From: Acidimicrobiales bacterium
Lineage (GTDB): Bacteria > Actinomycetota > Acidimicrobiia > Acidimicrobiales > CADCSY01
Direction of reading: 5' to 3'
Assembly: GCA_035512495.1 (NCBI GenBank)
Contig: DATKDW010000015.1
Coordinates: forward strand, 1-42,035
Length of the DNA: 42,035 nt
The notes beneath the pieces were generated by a model. That model ran no database searches. It worked only from the letters and a program-made list of their open reading frames with translations, and was not told where the DNA came from. Numbering within the stretch: position 1 is the stretch's first letter; the number at the start of each line of letters is the position of its first letter. Both the position numbers and the translations under genes were made by a program. Below, piece by piece: positions 7,187 to 15,793 of this stretch.

Positions 7187-9391
7187 GTGCTGGACAGCCG
7201 CTCCCTGGCGCGCGTGGCCGCTGCCCTCTGGATCGGATGCGGAGGCCTCGTGCTCACCGCCAGCACCGTCCTGCCGATGGGGCCGAGGGCCGAGCGACCG
7301 CTCGTCCTCATGCTCGGCACCTTCGCCGTCGCTGTGGGCGTCACGGTGTGGTACCTGCCGTGGCACCGCTGGCCCGACCGCGCCACCCTCGCCCTCGTCC
7401 CCCTGGCGCTGGTGGTCGTCGCCGGCTTCAACCGCGCCGCTGACGACCCGTGGCTCTACAGCCTCTTCTTCATGGCGGCCTTCGTCTGGGTGGGCCTGGC
7501 CCACCGCCAGGGGGTCGCGCTCCTCAGCGCTCCCCTCCTCGTGATCGCCTACCTGGTGCCCCTGATCGGCCGCACCGACGATCCGCAAGCGGTGGCGGCC
7601 CTCGTCTACATCCTGCCGACCTGCGTGATCCTCGGCGAAGCGTCGGCCTGGGTGGCGTCGCGCCTCCGACGGGCGGAAGCCGCGACCGCTGCCTCGGAGG
7701 CCCGCTACGCCGCCCTCGTCCGCCACGCCGCCGACGTGGTGTTCGTCTTCGACGGCGACGGCCAGATCACCTATGTCAGCCCGGCAGTCGAGCGGGTGCT
7801 CGGGACGACCGCAGCCGATCTCATCCGGGACGGCGCCCCGGCACTGCTTCACCCCGACGACCTTGCGGACGCATCGGCGTGGTTCCAGAGCGCCCTCGAC
7901 GGTGCCATCCTCGACCGCCCGTCGCTCTACCGGGTCCGGGGGTTCGACGGGTGGCGGTGGATGGAGGGGACCGTCAGCGACCTGCGCCACGACCCACACG
8001 TCGCCGGCGTGGTGGTCAACGGGCGCGACGTCACCGAGCGGATCCGCGCCGAGCAGGAGCTTGCCCACCTCGTCGACCACGACTTCCTCACCGGGTTGGC
8101 CAGCCGTTCCGCCTTCCTCCGCCAGCTGGAGCGGGCGCTCGCCGACGACGCCAACGCGGTGACGGTGCTGTTCCTCGACCTCGACGGCTTCAAGGTCGTC
8201 AACGACTCTCTCGGCCACGCCGTCGGCGACTCGTTCCTGATCGCTGTCTCGGAGCGACTCCGCCGCATCGTGGGCGCCTCCGAGCACGTCGCCCGCCTGG
8301 GAGGTGATGAGTTCACCATCCTCGTGGCGGGCGACGATCCGACCCAGGCCTCGGGGCTGGCCCAGCGGATCGTCACCGCCCTCCGGGAGCCCATCGAGCT
8401 CGACGGTCGACGCATCGTCCTGACCGCAAGCATCGGTGTGGCGACGACCACACCAGGGGTCACCGAGCCGGCCGTTGCCCTGCGCCACGCCGACCTCGCC
8501 ATGTACCGGGCCAAGGAGCTGGGCAAGGACCGCTTCGAGGTCTTCGGTGACGAGCTCGAGCGGCGCGTGCAACGTCGCCTCGACGTCGAGACCGAGCTCC
8601 GGATGGCCCTCGACCGCCAGGAGTTGGTGGTCCACTACCAGCCCGAGTTCGACGCGGTGGGTGACCGTCTCGTCGGGATGGAGGCGCTGGTGCGGTGGGA
8701 GCACCCCGAGCGGGGGTTGGTGATGCCCAACGACTTCATCGACGTCGCCGAGGAGAGCGGGCTCATCGGCCCCCTCGGCGCCTCCGTGCTCGTCCAGGCG
8801 TGCGCCACCGCGTCGAGGTGGCGAGCGGAGCACGGTGAGCACGCTCCCGTGGTGGGCGTCAACGTCTCGGCGCGCCAGCTGTCCGACCCCACCTTCCCCA
8901 GCCTGGTGGCGCGGGTCCTCGCCGACGCCGGCCTCCCGCCACACCGGCTCCGGCTCGAGATCACCGAGAGCTTGGTGGTCGACGCAGCCGCCCCGACGGC
9001 CCTCGGGCGGTTGAAGGCGGTCGGCGTCGAGCTGGCCATCGACGACTTCGGGACCGGCTACAGCTCGCTCAGCTACCTCGACCGCCTCCCGGTCGACGTC
9101 GTGAAGATCGACCAGTGCTTCCTCACCCCGATCGACACCACGGCCGACCGGTCACCGGTGATCGAGGCGACGATCGTGCTGGCACGCAGCTTTGGCCTGC
9201 TGGTGGTGGCGGAGGGGGTCGAGACGACGGACCAACGGGAGATGCTCCGCCGCCTCGGGTGCGACCGCCTCCAGGGGTACCTCCTGGGCCGCCCTGTCGA
9301 CGAGGCCACTGCCACCGCCCTGCTGCGGTCACGGCGCGGCGCGGCACACTGGCCCGGCGCCGACCCCGCGGGCAGCGCCCGTCGGCGCTGA
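7187..9391 (+). CDS. Membrane PAS-GGDEF-EAL protein (c-di-GMP synthesis and breakdown)
   Basis: A 734-residue bifunctional c-di-GMP enzyme. Six predicted membrane helices occupy about residues 5-145, followed by a PAS domain (about 175-285). A GGDEF domain follows with LGGDEF intact near residue 372, and then an EAL domain with MEALVRW (about 498), NVSARQL, EITES, DDFGTGYSS (about 618), VVKID and AEGVE. All residues expected for metal and substrate binding are present, so both cyclase and phosphodiesterase activity are possible. The product-inhibition site (RxxD five residues before GGDEF) is absent. GTG 7187 is chosen because AGGAGG (7173-7178) lies eight bases upstream; a start 20 codons earlier has no such support. 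The membrane part is not a MASE domain I recognise. The net direction of activity cannot be read from sequence. Confidence 0.92.
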   Translation: MLDSRSLARVAAALWIGCGGLVLTASTVLPMGPRAERPLVLMLGTFAVAVGVTVWYLPWHRWPDRATLALVPLALVVVAGFNRAADDPWLYSLFFMAAFVWVGLAHRQGVALLSAPLLVIAYLVPLIGRTDDPQAVAALVYILPTCVILGEASAWVASRLRRAEAATAASEARYAALVRHAADVVFVFDGDGQITYVSPAVERVLGTTAADLIRDGAPALLHPDDLADASAWFQSALDGAILDRPSLYRVRGFDGWRWMEGTVSDLRHDPHVAGVVVNGRDVTERIRAEQELAHLVDHDFLTGLASRSAFLRQLERALADDANAVTVLFLDLDGFKVVNDSLGHAVGDSFLIAVSERLRRIVGASEHVARLGGDEFTILVAGDDPTQASGLAQRIVTALREPIELDGRRIVLTASIGVATTTPGVTEPAVALRHADLAMYRAKELGKDRFEVFGDELERRVQRRLDVETELRMALDRQELVVHYQPEFDAVGDRLVGMEALVRWEHPERGLVMPNDFIDVAEESGLIGPLGASVLVQACATASRWRAEHGEHAPVVGVNVSARQLSDPTFPSLVARVLADAGLPPHRLRLEITESLVVDAAAPTALGRLKAVGVELAIDDFGTGYSSLSYLDRLPVDVVKIDQCFLTPIDTTADRSPVIEATIVLARSFGLLVVAEGVETTDQREMLRRLGCDRLQGYLLGRPVDEATATALLRSRRGAAHWPGADPAGSARRR

Positions 9392-9411
9392 ACTGACCCT
9401 GCGCTCAGCGC
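9385..9411. terminator. Hairpin across two convergent stop codons
   Basis: GCGCTGA (9385-9391) pairs with TCAGCGC (9405-9411); flanking GTCGG/CCGAC can extend the stem past a small bulge. Each arm contains a stop codon, TGA of the GGDEF-EAL gene and, read on the other strand, that of the GldG-like gene. No T-run follows. Confidence 0.4.
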
Positions 9412-10733
9412 GGCCGACGCAGCGCCCAGACCATGCCTCCGACGAGGAGGAAGACGCCCGGGATGACCACGAGTCCCAGGAAGCGGGCTGATGCCACGCG
9501 GGCGTCGGTGAGGCCGAGGGGGCGGTCCACCGGCAGGTTCGCCGACAGTGCCACCAGCTCCTCGTCCTCGGCGAGCCAACCGACCGACCTGCTGAGGAGG
9601 CTGCCGTTGGCCGCCTGCTCGACGAAGGCATCGGTGGCGAAGTCGATGTCACCCACGACCACGATCCGGCTCCGACGCACGTCGCCCGCCACGTTGCGGG
9701 AGCGGTCGGCAGCTGCCGCCACCGTCACCGGGCCGGGTCGGTCGGTGGCGGGGTCGAACTCGGCGGCGAGCGGTTCCCGCTCAAGGTACGAGAGGGGCGA
9801 GGTCTCGGCGAGGCCCGTCACGGTGAGGCCCTCGGCGCCATCCTCATCGTCGACCACGACCTCCTGGACACCAGGGAGGTAGGTGGGCGGCAGGCGGCGC
9901 GGGATCGGGTGCGAGCCCGAGTAGCTGCGAACGATCGGGGCGGTGACATCGCCACCGAGGACCGCCTCCGGGTCCCCCTCGAACACGATCCCCCGTTCGA
10001 TCCCCAGCCCATAGGGCGCCAGGAGCGGTGAGAGCTCGAGCCCCGAGAGCGGGTCGAGCAGCACGAGGAGCCGACCGTCAGCATCGACCCAGGTCACCAG
10101 GGCGTCGAGGGCATCGCCGAGCGGCTCGGTGGGGCTGGCCAGCACCACAACGGTGCACTCCTCGGGCACCTCCGGGTCGGCGAGCAGGTCGATCGTGGCC
10201 ACGGTGTACCCCTCGGCCTCGAGGAGCCCGGCGGCGCGACCCAGGGCCGGGCCGCCCAGGGTCGCCCTCATCCCGGGCTCGCCGTGGCCGGCGGTGACGC
10301 ACACCCGCACCTCCCGTCCGCGCACGAGGCGGGCGATGCCCGAGGTGAGGTCCTGCTCACCGGCGGTGGGGACGACCTCCACGCGGTCCCCCAGCTCGAT
10401 GGCGACGCCACCGAGGAACGGGTCGACACCGAGGCGCTGCCGCTCGCCGGGAGCCTCGTCCGGGTCGAGCACCCGGCCCTCCACGTGCGGGCTCCTCGCC
10501 CCGTAGCGCTGGAGCCGGGTGACCGCCTCCACCCGGCCGGGCTCGTTGCGCCGGACGAACGCCGTGATGCGCACCTGACGGTCGAGGGCGTCGAGGACCT
10601 GCCCGGTCTGAGCGGTGAGGGAGTTGGTCCGCTCCGCCGTGAGGTCGACGGTCCCGCCCACGGCGCCGGCCAGGAGGGTGAGGGCCACCACCGCGACGAG
10701 GGCGACGGCGGTGGCGAGGAACCGGCGGATCAC
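9405..10733 (-). CDS. GldG-like ABC transporter auxiliary protein
   Basis: A 442-residue protein with one N-terminal membrane helix (FLATAVALVAVVALTLLAGAVGG) and a C-terminal helix just before the end (FLGLVVIPGVFLLVGGMVWALRR). The outer region between them matches the ABC-2 auxiliary/GldG type: the DLTAERTNSLTAQTGQVLDAL segment after the first helix, a CVTAGHGEP motif and an LLVLLDPLSGLEL strand. GldG-like proteins associate with ABC-2 permeases; apart from Bacteroidetes gliding, their role is mostly unknown. GTG 10733 overlaps the permease stop as GTGA, so translation is coupled. The 66 extra upstream codons in the same frame lie inside the permease gene and are Arg-rich, so they are not coding here. 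This is the last gene of the six-gene chain. Confidence 0.82.
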   Translation of the reverse strand: MIRRFLATAVALVAVVALTLLAGAVGGTVDLTAERTNSLTAQTGQVLDALDRQVRITAFVRRNEPGRVEAVTRLQRYGARSPHVEGRVLDPDEAPGERQRLGVDPFLGGVAIELGDRVEVVPTAGEQDLTSGIARLVRGREVRVCVTAGHGEPGMRATLGGPALGRAAGLLEAEGYTVATIDLLADPEVPEECTVVVLASPTEPLGDALDALVTWVDADGRLLVLLDPLSGLELSPLLAPYGLGIERGIVFEGDPEAVLGGDVTAPIVRSYSGSHPIPRRLPPTYLPGVQEVVVDDEDGAEGLTVTGLAETSPLSYLEREPLAAEFDPATDRPGPVTVAAAADRSRNVAGDVRRSRIVVVGDIDFATDAFVEQAANGSLLSRSVGWLAEDEELVALSANLPVDRPLGLTDARVASARFLGLVVIPGVFLLVGGMVWALRRPR

Positions 10734-11440
10734 CGGCCGGAGCCCGGCGAGCGCCGCATCCCGACAGCGGCGGCGGCCAGCACCACAGCCCCCACCCCGA
10801 CGGCGAGGAACCATGCAGCGTCGGCCGCGCCGATGGCACCCCCGGCAAAGAGCCGGAACCGCTCGCTGAGCGACACCCGCGCAAGGGTCGACCCGGCCGA
10901 CAGCGCGGCGTCGCCACGGTCGGCGAACCACAGGACGAGGACACCGAAGACCGTCACCATGGCGGCGACGGGCTGCGAGGTGGTCAGCGCCGACGCCAGG
11001 ACCCCGATGCCCGCCACCGCGGCGGCGAGCAGCGCCAGGCCCACGAAGCCGGCGACGGCCGGGCCCAGGTCGGGCTCACCCCACAGGGCGATGAGGACGA
11101 CGTAGGTGGCCGCCGGTGCCACCACGACCAAGGTCGAGAGCCACGCCGCCAGCCACTTCCCCGCTGCCAGCGCGGAGCCGGGTACCGGTGCGACGAGGAG
11201 GAGGTCGAGGGTGCCGGAGCGCGCCTCCTCGGCGAAGGCGCGCATGGTGAGCAGCGGCACCACCAGCAGCAGGAGGAACCCGGCGATGGGGAACAGCGGC
11301 TGGACCACCGCCTGACCGCGACCCTGGAGCTGGTCGACGACCAGCACGGCGAGCACGGCATGGAAGGCGGCCCCCGTCAGGTACGGCAGCGGCGACGCCC
11401 ACAGGGTCGCGAGGTCCTTTCGCAAGATGGTGCCGGTCAC
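10730..11440 (-). CDS. ABC-2 type permease (GldF-like)
   Basis: A 236-residue membrane protein with six hydrophobic segments: a long N-terminal pair around YLTGAAFHAVLAVLVVDQL and FPIAGFLLLLVVPLLTMR, then the conserved cytoplasmic motif FAEEARSGTLDLLLVAPVPGS typical of ABC-2 permeases of the GldF/NosY kind, then four further helices. It pairs with the ATPase just upstream and the GldG-like protein just downstream. The start is a GTG whose last bases form the upstream gene's stop (GTGA overlap), the same joint as on the other side. Substrate unknown. Homologous trios export or remodel envelope components in other bacteria, but nothing here points to gliding. Confidence 0.85.
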   Translation of the reverse strand: MTGTILRKDLATLWASPLPYLTGAAFHAVLAVLVVDQLQGRGQAVVQPLFPIAGFLLLLVVPLLTMRAFAEEARSGTLDLLLVAPVPGSALAAGKWLAAWLSTLVVVAPAATYVVLIALWGEPDLGPAVAGFVGLALLAAAVAGIGVLASALTTSQPVAAMVTVFGVLVLWFADRGDAALSAGSTLARVSLSERFRLFAGGAIGAADAAWFLAVGVGAVVLAAAAVGMRRSPGSGR

Positions 11441-12105
11441 GGCGCCGACAGCTCGGCCTCGGCCACGAGGCGGAGGAAGCGTGCCTCGAGGTCGCCCGCC
11501 TCACCCGGTCGCTCCTCGGCCACCACGCGGCCGGCGGCGATGACCACCACGCGGTCGCACATCGCCGCCGCCTCGGCCAGCAGGTGGGTCGACACGAGGA
11601 CCGCCGCGCCGTCGTCGGCGAGGGAGCGCACGAGGCTCCGGGCGGACACGACCTGCCCCGGGTCGAGGCCGATGGTGGGCTCGTCGAGGATGACCGACGG
11701 AGGCCGCCCGAGCACCGCCTGCGCCAGGCCCACGCGCTGACGCTGGCCCTTGCTCAACCGACCGATGGGCCTGGTGGCGAGGTCAGCTACCCGCGCCTCG
11801 TCCATGGCGGGCTCGACCGCGTCGGTCTCCAGCCGCTTGGTGCGGCAGCAGAACCGCAGGTAGCCCCGCACGCTCATCGTGTCGTAGGCGGTGAAGGCCT
11901 CCGGCAGGTAGCCCACGGGGCGGGTGACGTCGGACCGTCCCGCCGCCGGCTCGAGCAGGCCGAGCAGCATCCGCATGGTCGTGGTCTTGCCGGCACCGTT
12001 GGGCCCGAGGAACCCCACCACCTCGCCCGGGCCCACCGAGAAGGTGACGTCGCGGACGACCTCGCGCCCGGCGAAGCTGCGGGTGAGGCCCTCGGCGGCG
12101 ATCAC
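11437..12105 (-). CDS. ABC transporter ATPase (GldA/CcmA-like)
   Basis: A 222-residue ATPase of the ABC-2 drug/Gld type. Walker A is GFLGPNGAGKTTTMR (about residues 31-45). The Q-loop region GYLPEAFTAYDTMSVRGYL has Pro-Glu in place of the usual Pro-Gln/Glu, normal in this group. The signature is RLSKGQRQRVGLAQAV, Walker B is SVILDEPTIGLDP, and the switch His is in LVSTHLLAEA. The GTG at 12105 overlaps the stop of the fused Liv permease by four bases (GTGA). The longer reading starting far upstream is the out-of-frame shadow of that permease. It energises the permease encoded next and is the first gene of the second transport module in this chain. Confidence 0.9.
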   Translation of the reverse strand: MIAAEGLTRSFAGREVVRDVTFSVGPGEVVGFLGPNGAGKTTTMRMLLGLLEPAAGRSDVTRPVGYLPEAFTAYDTMSVRGYLRFCCRTKRLETDAVEPAMDEARVADLATRPIGRLSKGQRQRVGLAQAVLGRPPSVILDEPTIGLDPGQVVSARSLVRSLADDGAAVLVSTHLLAEAAAMCDRVVVIAAGRVVAEERPGEAGDLEARFLRLVAEAELSAP

Positions 12106-14165
12106 CGAGCCGAGGTTACCGCCGGCTCCCCCTCCGCGGCGCGAAGGTCGACGGTGCCGATCGTGGCGGCCGACGGAGGCGGGGTGTCGTCCTCCGGAGG
12201 TGACCCCTCGCCCGGGCCATCCGCCAGGTCGGTGAGCGCGGCAACGATCTTGTGGCGCACGCCTTGGACGATGCCCGCCAGCCCGCCGCGGGTGCGCACG
12301 ATCACCTCGATGGCGAGGATCCCCGTGCCGATCGGCACGATCCAGCGGTTGTCGAAGTGGAGCAGGAACGGCAGCCCGAACACCACGAAGGCGCCGAGGA
12401 ACGACCCCTGGATCGCACCGAGGCCGCCGATCATCACCATGAGGACCAAGACCAGGGAGATCTCCGTGGGGAAGTCGGTGGCGTTGACGTTGCCGACCCG
12501 CACGGCGAACACCAGGCCGGCCAGGGAGGCGATGCCGCCCGACACGGCGAACGCCAGCAGGCGGGCGCGCACGAGCGACACGCCGAGCGTCGCCGCAGCC
12601 TTCTCGTTCTCGCGCAGGGCGTAGAAGCTCCGACCGGTCTGCGACGTGGCCAGGTTGCGGACAACCCACATGCTGGCCAGCAGGAGGACCAGGCCGAAGA
12701 AGAAGAGCGGACGGTTGCTCGGGTCGTCAAGGTCGAACGGGCCCAGCTTCGGCGCCTCCATGGGCCGGCCGGTCTGCGCGCCGCCCACCAGCTCACTCTT
12801 GAAGAGGAACAGCTCGGCGGCGTAGCTGAACGTGAGGGTCACCACCGCGAGGTAGAGCCCCTTGATGCGAAGCGCGGGAAGCCCGATCACGAGGCTCACC
12901 GCCATGCCGATGACGATGACGAGGGGCACCGTGAGCAGGAACGGCACGTGGAACCGCGTGAAGAGGTTGGCTGCGGCGTAGGCGCCCACGCCGACGAGGG
13001 CCCAGTGTCCGAGTGAGATCTGGCCGGTGTAGCCCATCAGCACGGTGAGGCTCACGCCGACCATGGCCGTGATCACGACCATGACGAGGGTGTCGTTGGT
13101 GGCCGAGCCGGTGACCATGCTCACGGCGACGGCGAAGGCCGTCATGGTGGCGATGCCGGTCCACCCGATGGCAGCGGCGAAGGGCGACTCGCGGAGCCGC
13201 GCAGGGAGGTCGCGCATGGTCGGCACGAAGGCCACCTTGTCCTCCGTCTCCTCCCGCTGGCCGAAGATCCCCTGGGGTCGCAGGGCCAACATGGCCACCA
13301 CGGCGACGAAGAAGACGGCGTCGGCGGCGCCGATGGTCGACCTGAAGTAGCCGGAGATCACCGCCTCGCCGATGCCGACCACAAGACCGCCGACAAGGGC
13401 CCCCGGCAGGCTCGTGAGCCCGCCGATCAGGGCTGCCGCCAGGGCGCGCACCAAGAAGCCGGTCGACAGGGTGGTGGTGGCGAGCGAGCCCTGGTTCGCG
13501 GCGAGCAGCACCCCCGCCACCGCGGCGAGGACGAGGCCGACGACCCACGTGAAGCCCGCCACCCGGTCGACCGAGATGCCGAGCAGCCGAGCCGACTCAC
13601 CGTTCTCGGCGGCGGCCCTGATGGCGACGCCGAACCGGCTGACCTTGAAGAACACGGCCAGCGCGGCACCGATGAGCGGGACGAGGACGAGCACCTGGAT
13701 GTCGCCCCCGGTGACGTTGACGTCGCCCAGCCCGATGAACGACCGCACGACGGTGGGGATGATGCGCAGCGTCTCGGCCTGCTCCTGGTTCCGCTCGAAG
13801 AGGATGAGCACGATGCCGACCACACCCTGCCCAATGGCCAGGGTGGCCACCAAGGTCACCAAGCGGGGGGCACGCCGGAGCCGGCGGAACAGGGCCCGCT
13901 CGAGCGCCCACCCGTTGAGCCCCACCAGCACCAGGGTGAGGAGGAATGCCACCACGAACCGCGGGCGGGTGGACTCCTCGAAGGGCAGGAAGGCCGCCCG
14001 CGCCGTGAACCACCACGTCACAAAGGCACCGAGGAGGCCGAAGAACGGCTGGGCGAGGTTGAGGACGCGCGTGCCCTTGTAGATGAGCACGAGGCCGAGG
14101 GCGAGGATGCCGTAGATGAGCCCGCGGCTGAGGCCGAGGACGATGTACGAGAAGAGCTGCTCCAC
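12102..14165 (-). CDS. Fused LivH-LivM permease of a branched-chain amino acid-type ABC importer
   Basis: A 687-residue membrane protein carrying both Liv permeases in one chain. Residues 1 to about 300 are LivH-like: GLIYGILALGLVLIYKGTRVLNLAQ at the start, then FGVAIRAAAENGESARLLGI (coupling helix) and ALIGGLTSLPGALVGGLVVG. About residues 330-640 are LivM-like: VLMGYTGQISLGHWALVGVGAYAA, SFYALRENEKAAATLGV and GGLGAIQGSFLGAF. A hydrophilic tail of about 50 residues ends it. In most bacteria these are two genes. The GTG at 14165 shares its first base with the upstream TAG stop (TAGTG). The 476 codons of open frame upstream are antisense-like sequence within the ATPase gene. The importer probably handles branched-chain amino acids, amides or short carboxylates; the exact ligand is unknown. 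Confidence 0.9.
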   Translation of the reverse strand: MEQLFSYIVLGLSRGLIYGILALGLVLIYKGTRVLNLAQPFFGLLGAFVTWWFTARAAFLPFEESTRPRFVVAFLLTLVLVGLNGWALERALFRRLRRAPRLVTLVATLAIGQGVVGIVLILFERNQEQAETLRIIPTVVRSFIGLGDVNVTGGDIQVLVLVPLIGAALAVFFKVSRFGVAIRAAAENGESARLLGISVDRVAGFTWVVGLVLAAVAGVLLAANQGSLATTTLSTGFLVRALAAALIGGLTSLPGALVGGLVVGIGEAVISGYFRSTIGAADAVFFVAVVAMLALRPQGIFGQREETEDKVAFVPTMRDLPARLRESPFAAAIGWTGIATMTAFAVAVSMVTGSATNDTLVMVVITAMVGVSLTVLMGYTGQISLGHWALVGVGAYAAANLFTRFHVPFLLTVPLVIVIGMAVSLVIGLPALRIKGLYLAVVTLTFSYAAELFLFKSELVGGAQTGRPMEAPKLGPFDLDDPSNRPLFFFGLVLLLASMWVVRNLATSQTGRSFYALRENEKAAATLGVSLVRARLLAFAVSGGIASLAGLVFAVRVGNVNATDFPTEISLVLVLMVMIGGLGAIQGSFLGAFVVFGLPFLLHFDNRWIVPIGTGILAIEVIVRTRGGLAGIVQGVRHKIVAALTDLADGPGEGSPPEDDTPPPSAATIGTVDLRAAEGEPAVTSAR

Positions 14166-15793
14166 TACGCGCCTCCTGCGGCTGCGTCGGCGAACCCGGC
14201 GGTGGCGCCGGCGAGGAAGACGGATCGCAGAAGGTCGCCGCGCTCGCTGAGCCCCGCCGACGGGCCGTCGTAGCGGACCTCGCCCTTCTCCATGAAGTAG
14301 GCCCGGTCGGTGTAGCCGAGGGCGAAGCTGGCCTGCTGCTCGACGATGACCACGGTCAGCCCCTCGTCCTCGACCATGCGCTGCACCGTCTCCATCAGCC
14401 GCTCGATCACGAGCGGCGCCAGGCCGAGGGAGAGCTCGTCGATCATCAGGAGCTCCGGGCGCGTCATGAGCGCCCGGGCTGTGGCGAGCTGTTGCTGCTC
14501 GCCGCCCGAGAGGGTGCCGGCGGGCTGGCCGGCGCGGTCGGCGATCCACGGGAAGTAGGAGGTGACGCGCTCGACCTCGGCGTCGATCTGCTTCTCGTTC
14601 GGGTAGATGTAGCCCCCCATGCGGAGGTTCTCGGCGACGGTGAGCGTGGGGAACAGACCCCGGCCGCCCGGCACATGGCCGAGCCCCCGCCGCACGAGCT
14701 GCTCCGCGGGGATGGTGCTGATGTCCTCGCCCTTCCACCGGATCGTGCCTGCGGTCGGCGACACGAGGCCGGAGGCCGCCTTGAGGACGGTCGACTTGCC
14801 GGCGCCGTTGGTGCCGAGCAGGGCAACGCGCTCGCCTCGGCGCACCTGGATATCGACGCCGTAGAGCACCTGCACCTTGTCGTAGAAGACGTCGAGGCCC
14901 TCGATCTCGAGGAGCACCTCCGCCTCCTCGTCGACCTCTCGGATCGTCGGTGCAGCCGTGCGCTGCTGCTCGGTGGGAGTGCCGAGATATGCCTCGAGCA
15001 CCGCCGAGTCGGCCTGCACGGTCGCGGGCCGACCCTCGCTGAGGTTCTGACCCGCATCGAGGCAGTAGATCCAGTCGGCGAGGCCCATCACCAGCGGCAT
15101 GTCGTGCTCGATCATCAAGATCGTGGCGCCCATCGTGCGCTTGATGTCGAGGAGCAAGGGTCCGAGCGCCTCCGTCTCCTTCTGGCTGATGCCGGACGCG
15201 GGCTCGTCGAGCAGGAGGAAGGTCGGCTCCAGCGCGAGCATGCAGGCCAGCTCCAGCAGTCGGAGCGTGCCGTAGCTGAGCTCGGAGGCGAACTTCTCGG
15301 CGAATGCCTGCATGCCCACCAGCTCGACGATGCCCTGGGCCTTCTCGAGGACGGTGCGCTCCTCGTCGCGCGCCGACGGCAGTCGGAACGCCTGGGACAT
15401 GGTGCCGACGCGGTGGTGACGGTGAAGGGCCACGCGCACGTTGTCGACGACGGTGAGGTACGGGAAGAGCCGGACGTTCTGGAGCGTTCGCCCGATGCCC
15501 AGGTCGGCCCGCGTGCCGGGGGGCCGAGCGAGGAGGTCCTCGTCGCGGTAGCGGACGGTGCCCTGCGTGACCCGCTGGAAGCCCGAGATGCACTCCATGA
15601 GCGTCGTCTTGCCTGCGCCGTTGGGGCCGATGAGCCCGACGATCTCACCCTCGCGGACCTCGAGGTCGACGCCATCGAGTGCCGCGAGGCCGCCGAAGCG
15701 GACGGTGATGCCGTCGCATCGAAGGATCGCCGGAGCATCGGAGCGGGGTTCAGGAGGAGGCGGGACCGGCGTCGCCTTCTTCCGCGCCACCAT
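14165..15793 (-). CDS. Fused LivG-LivF double ATPase
   Basis: A 542-residue protein with two complete ABC ATPase domains. The first, about residues 23-265, is LivG-like: Walker A GLIGPNGAGKTTL, signature LSYGTLRLLELA (variant of the LivG PYG form), Walker B FLLLDEPASGIS, switch His in MIEHDM. The second, about 295-525, is LivF-like: Walker A ALLGTNGAGKST, signature LSGGEQQQLATARAL, Walker B LLMIDELSLGLAP, with Gln in IVEQQ as usual for LivF. The acidic linker between them is about 30 residues. The ATG overlaps the binding-protein stop by one base (TGATG). Together with the fused permease, the whole importer core is built from two polypeptides, one of each. The C-terminus is Ala/Gly-rich and probably flexible. 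Confidence 0.92.
   Translation of the reverse strand: MVARKKATPVPPPPEPRSDAPAILRCDGITVRFGGLAALDGVDLEVREGEIVGLIGPNGAGKTTLMECISGFQRVTQGTVRYRDEDLLARPPGTRADLGIGRTLQNVRLFPYLTVVDNVRVALHRHHRVGTMSQAFRLPSARDEERTVLEKAQGIVELVGMQAFAEKFASELSYGTLRLLELACMLALEPTFLLLDEPASGISQKETEALGPLLLDIKRTMGATILMIEHDMPLVMGLADWIYCLDAGQNLSEGRPATVQADSAVLEAYLGTPTEQQRTAAPTIREVDEEAEVLLEIEGLDVFYDKVQVLYGVDIQVRRGERVALLGTNGAGKSTVLKAASGLVSPTAGTIRWKGEDISTIPAEQLVRRGLGHVPGGRGLFPTLTVAENLRMGGYIYPNEKQIDAEVERVTSYFPWIADRAGQPAGTLSGGEQQQLATARALMTRPELLMIDELSLGLAPLVIERLMETVQRMVEDEGLTVVIVEQQASFALGYTDRAYFMEKGEVRYDGPSAGLSERGDLLRSVFLAGATAGFADAAAGGA

Noticed and set aside
12102-15593. 1163-residue reading of the fused permease
   Set aside because: The 476 codons before 14165 lie inside the double ATPase in another frame and look like Arg/His-rich shadow; the TAGTG junction fixes the start.
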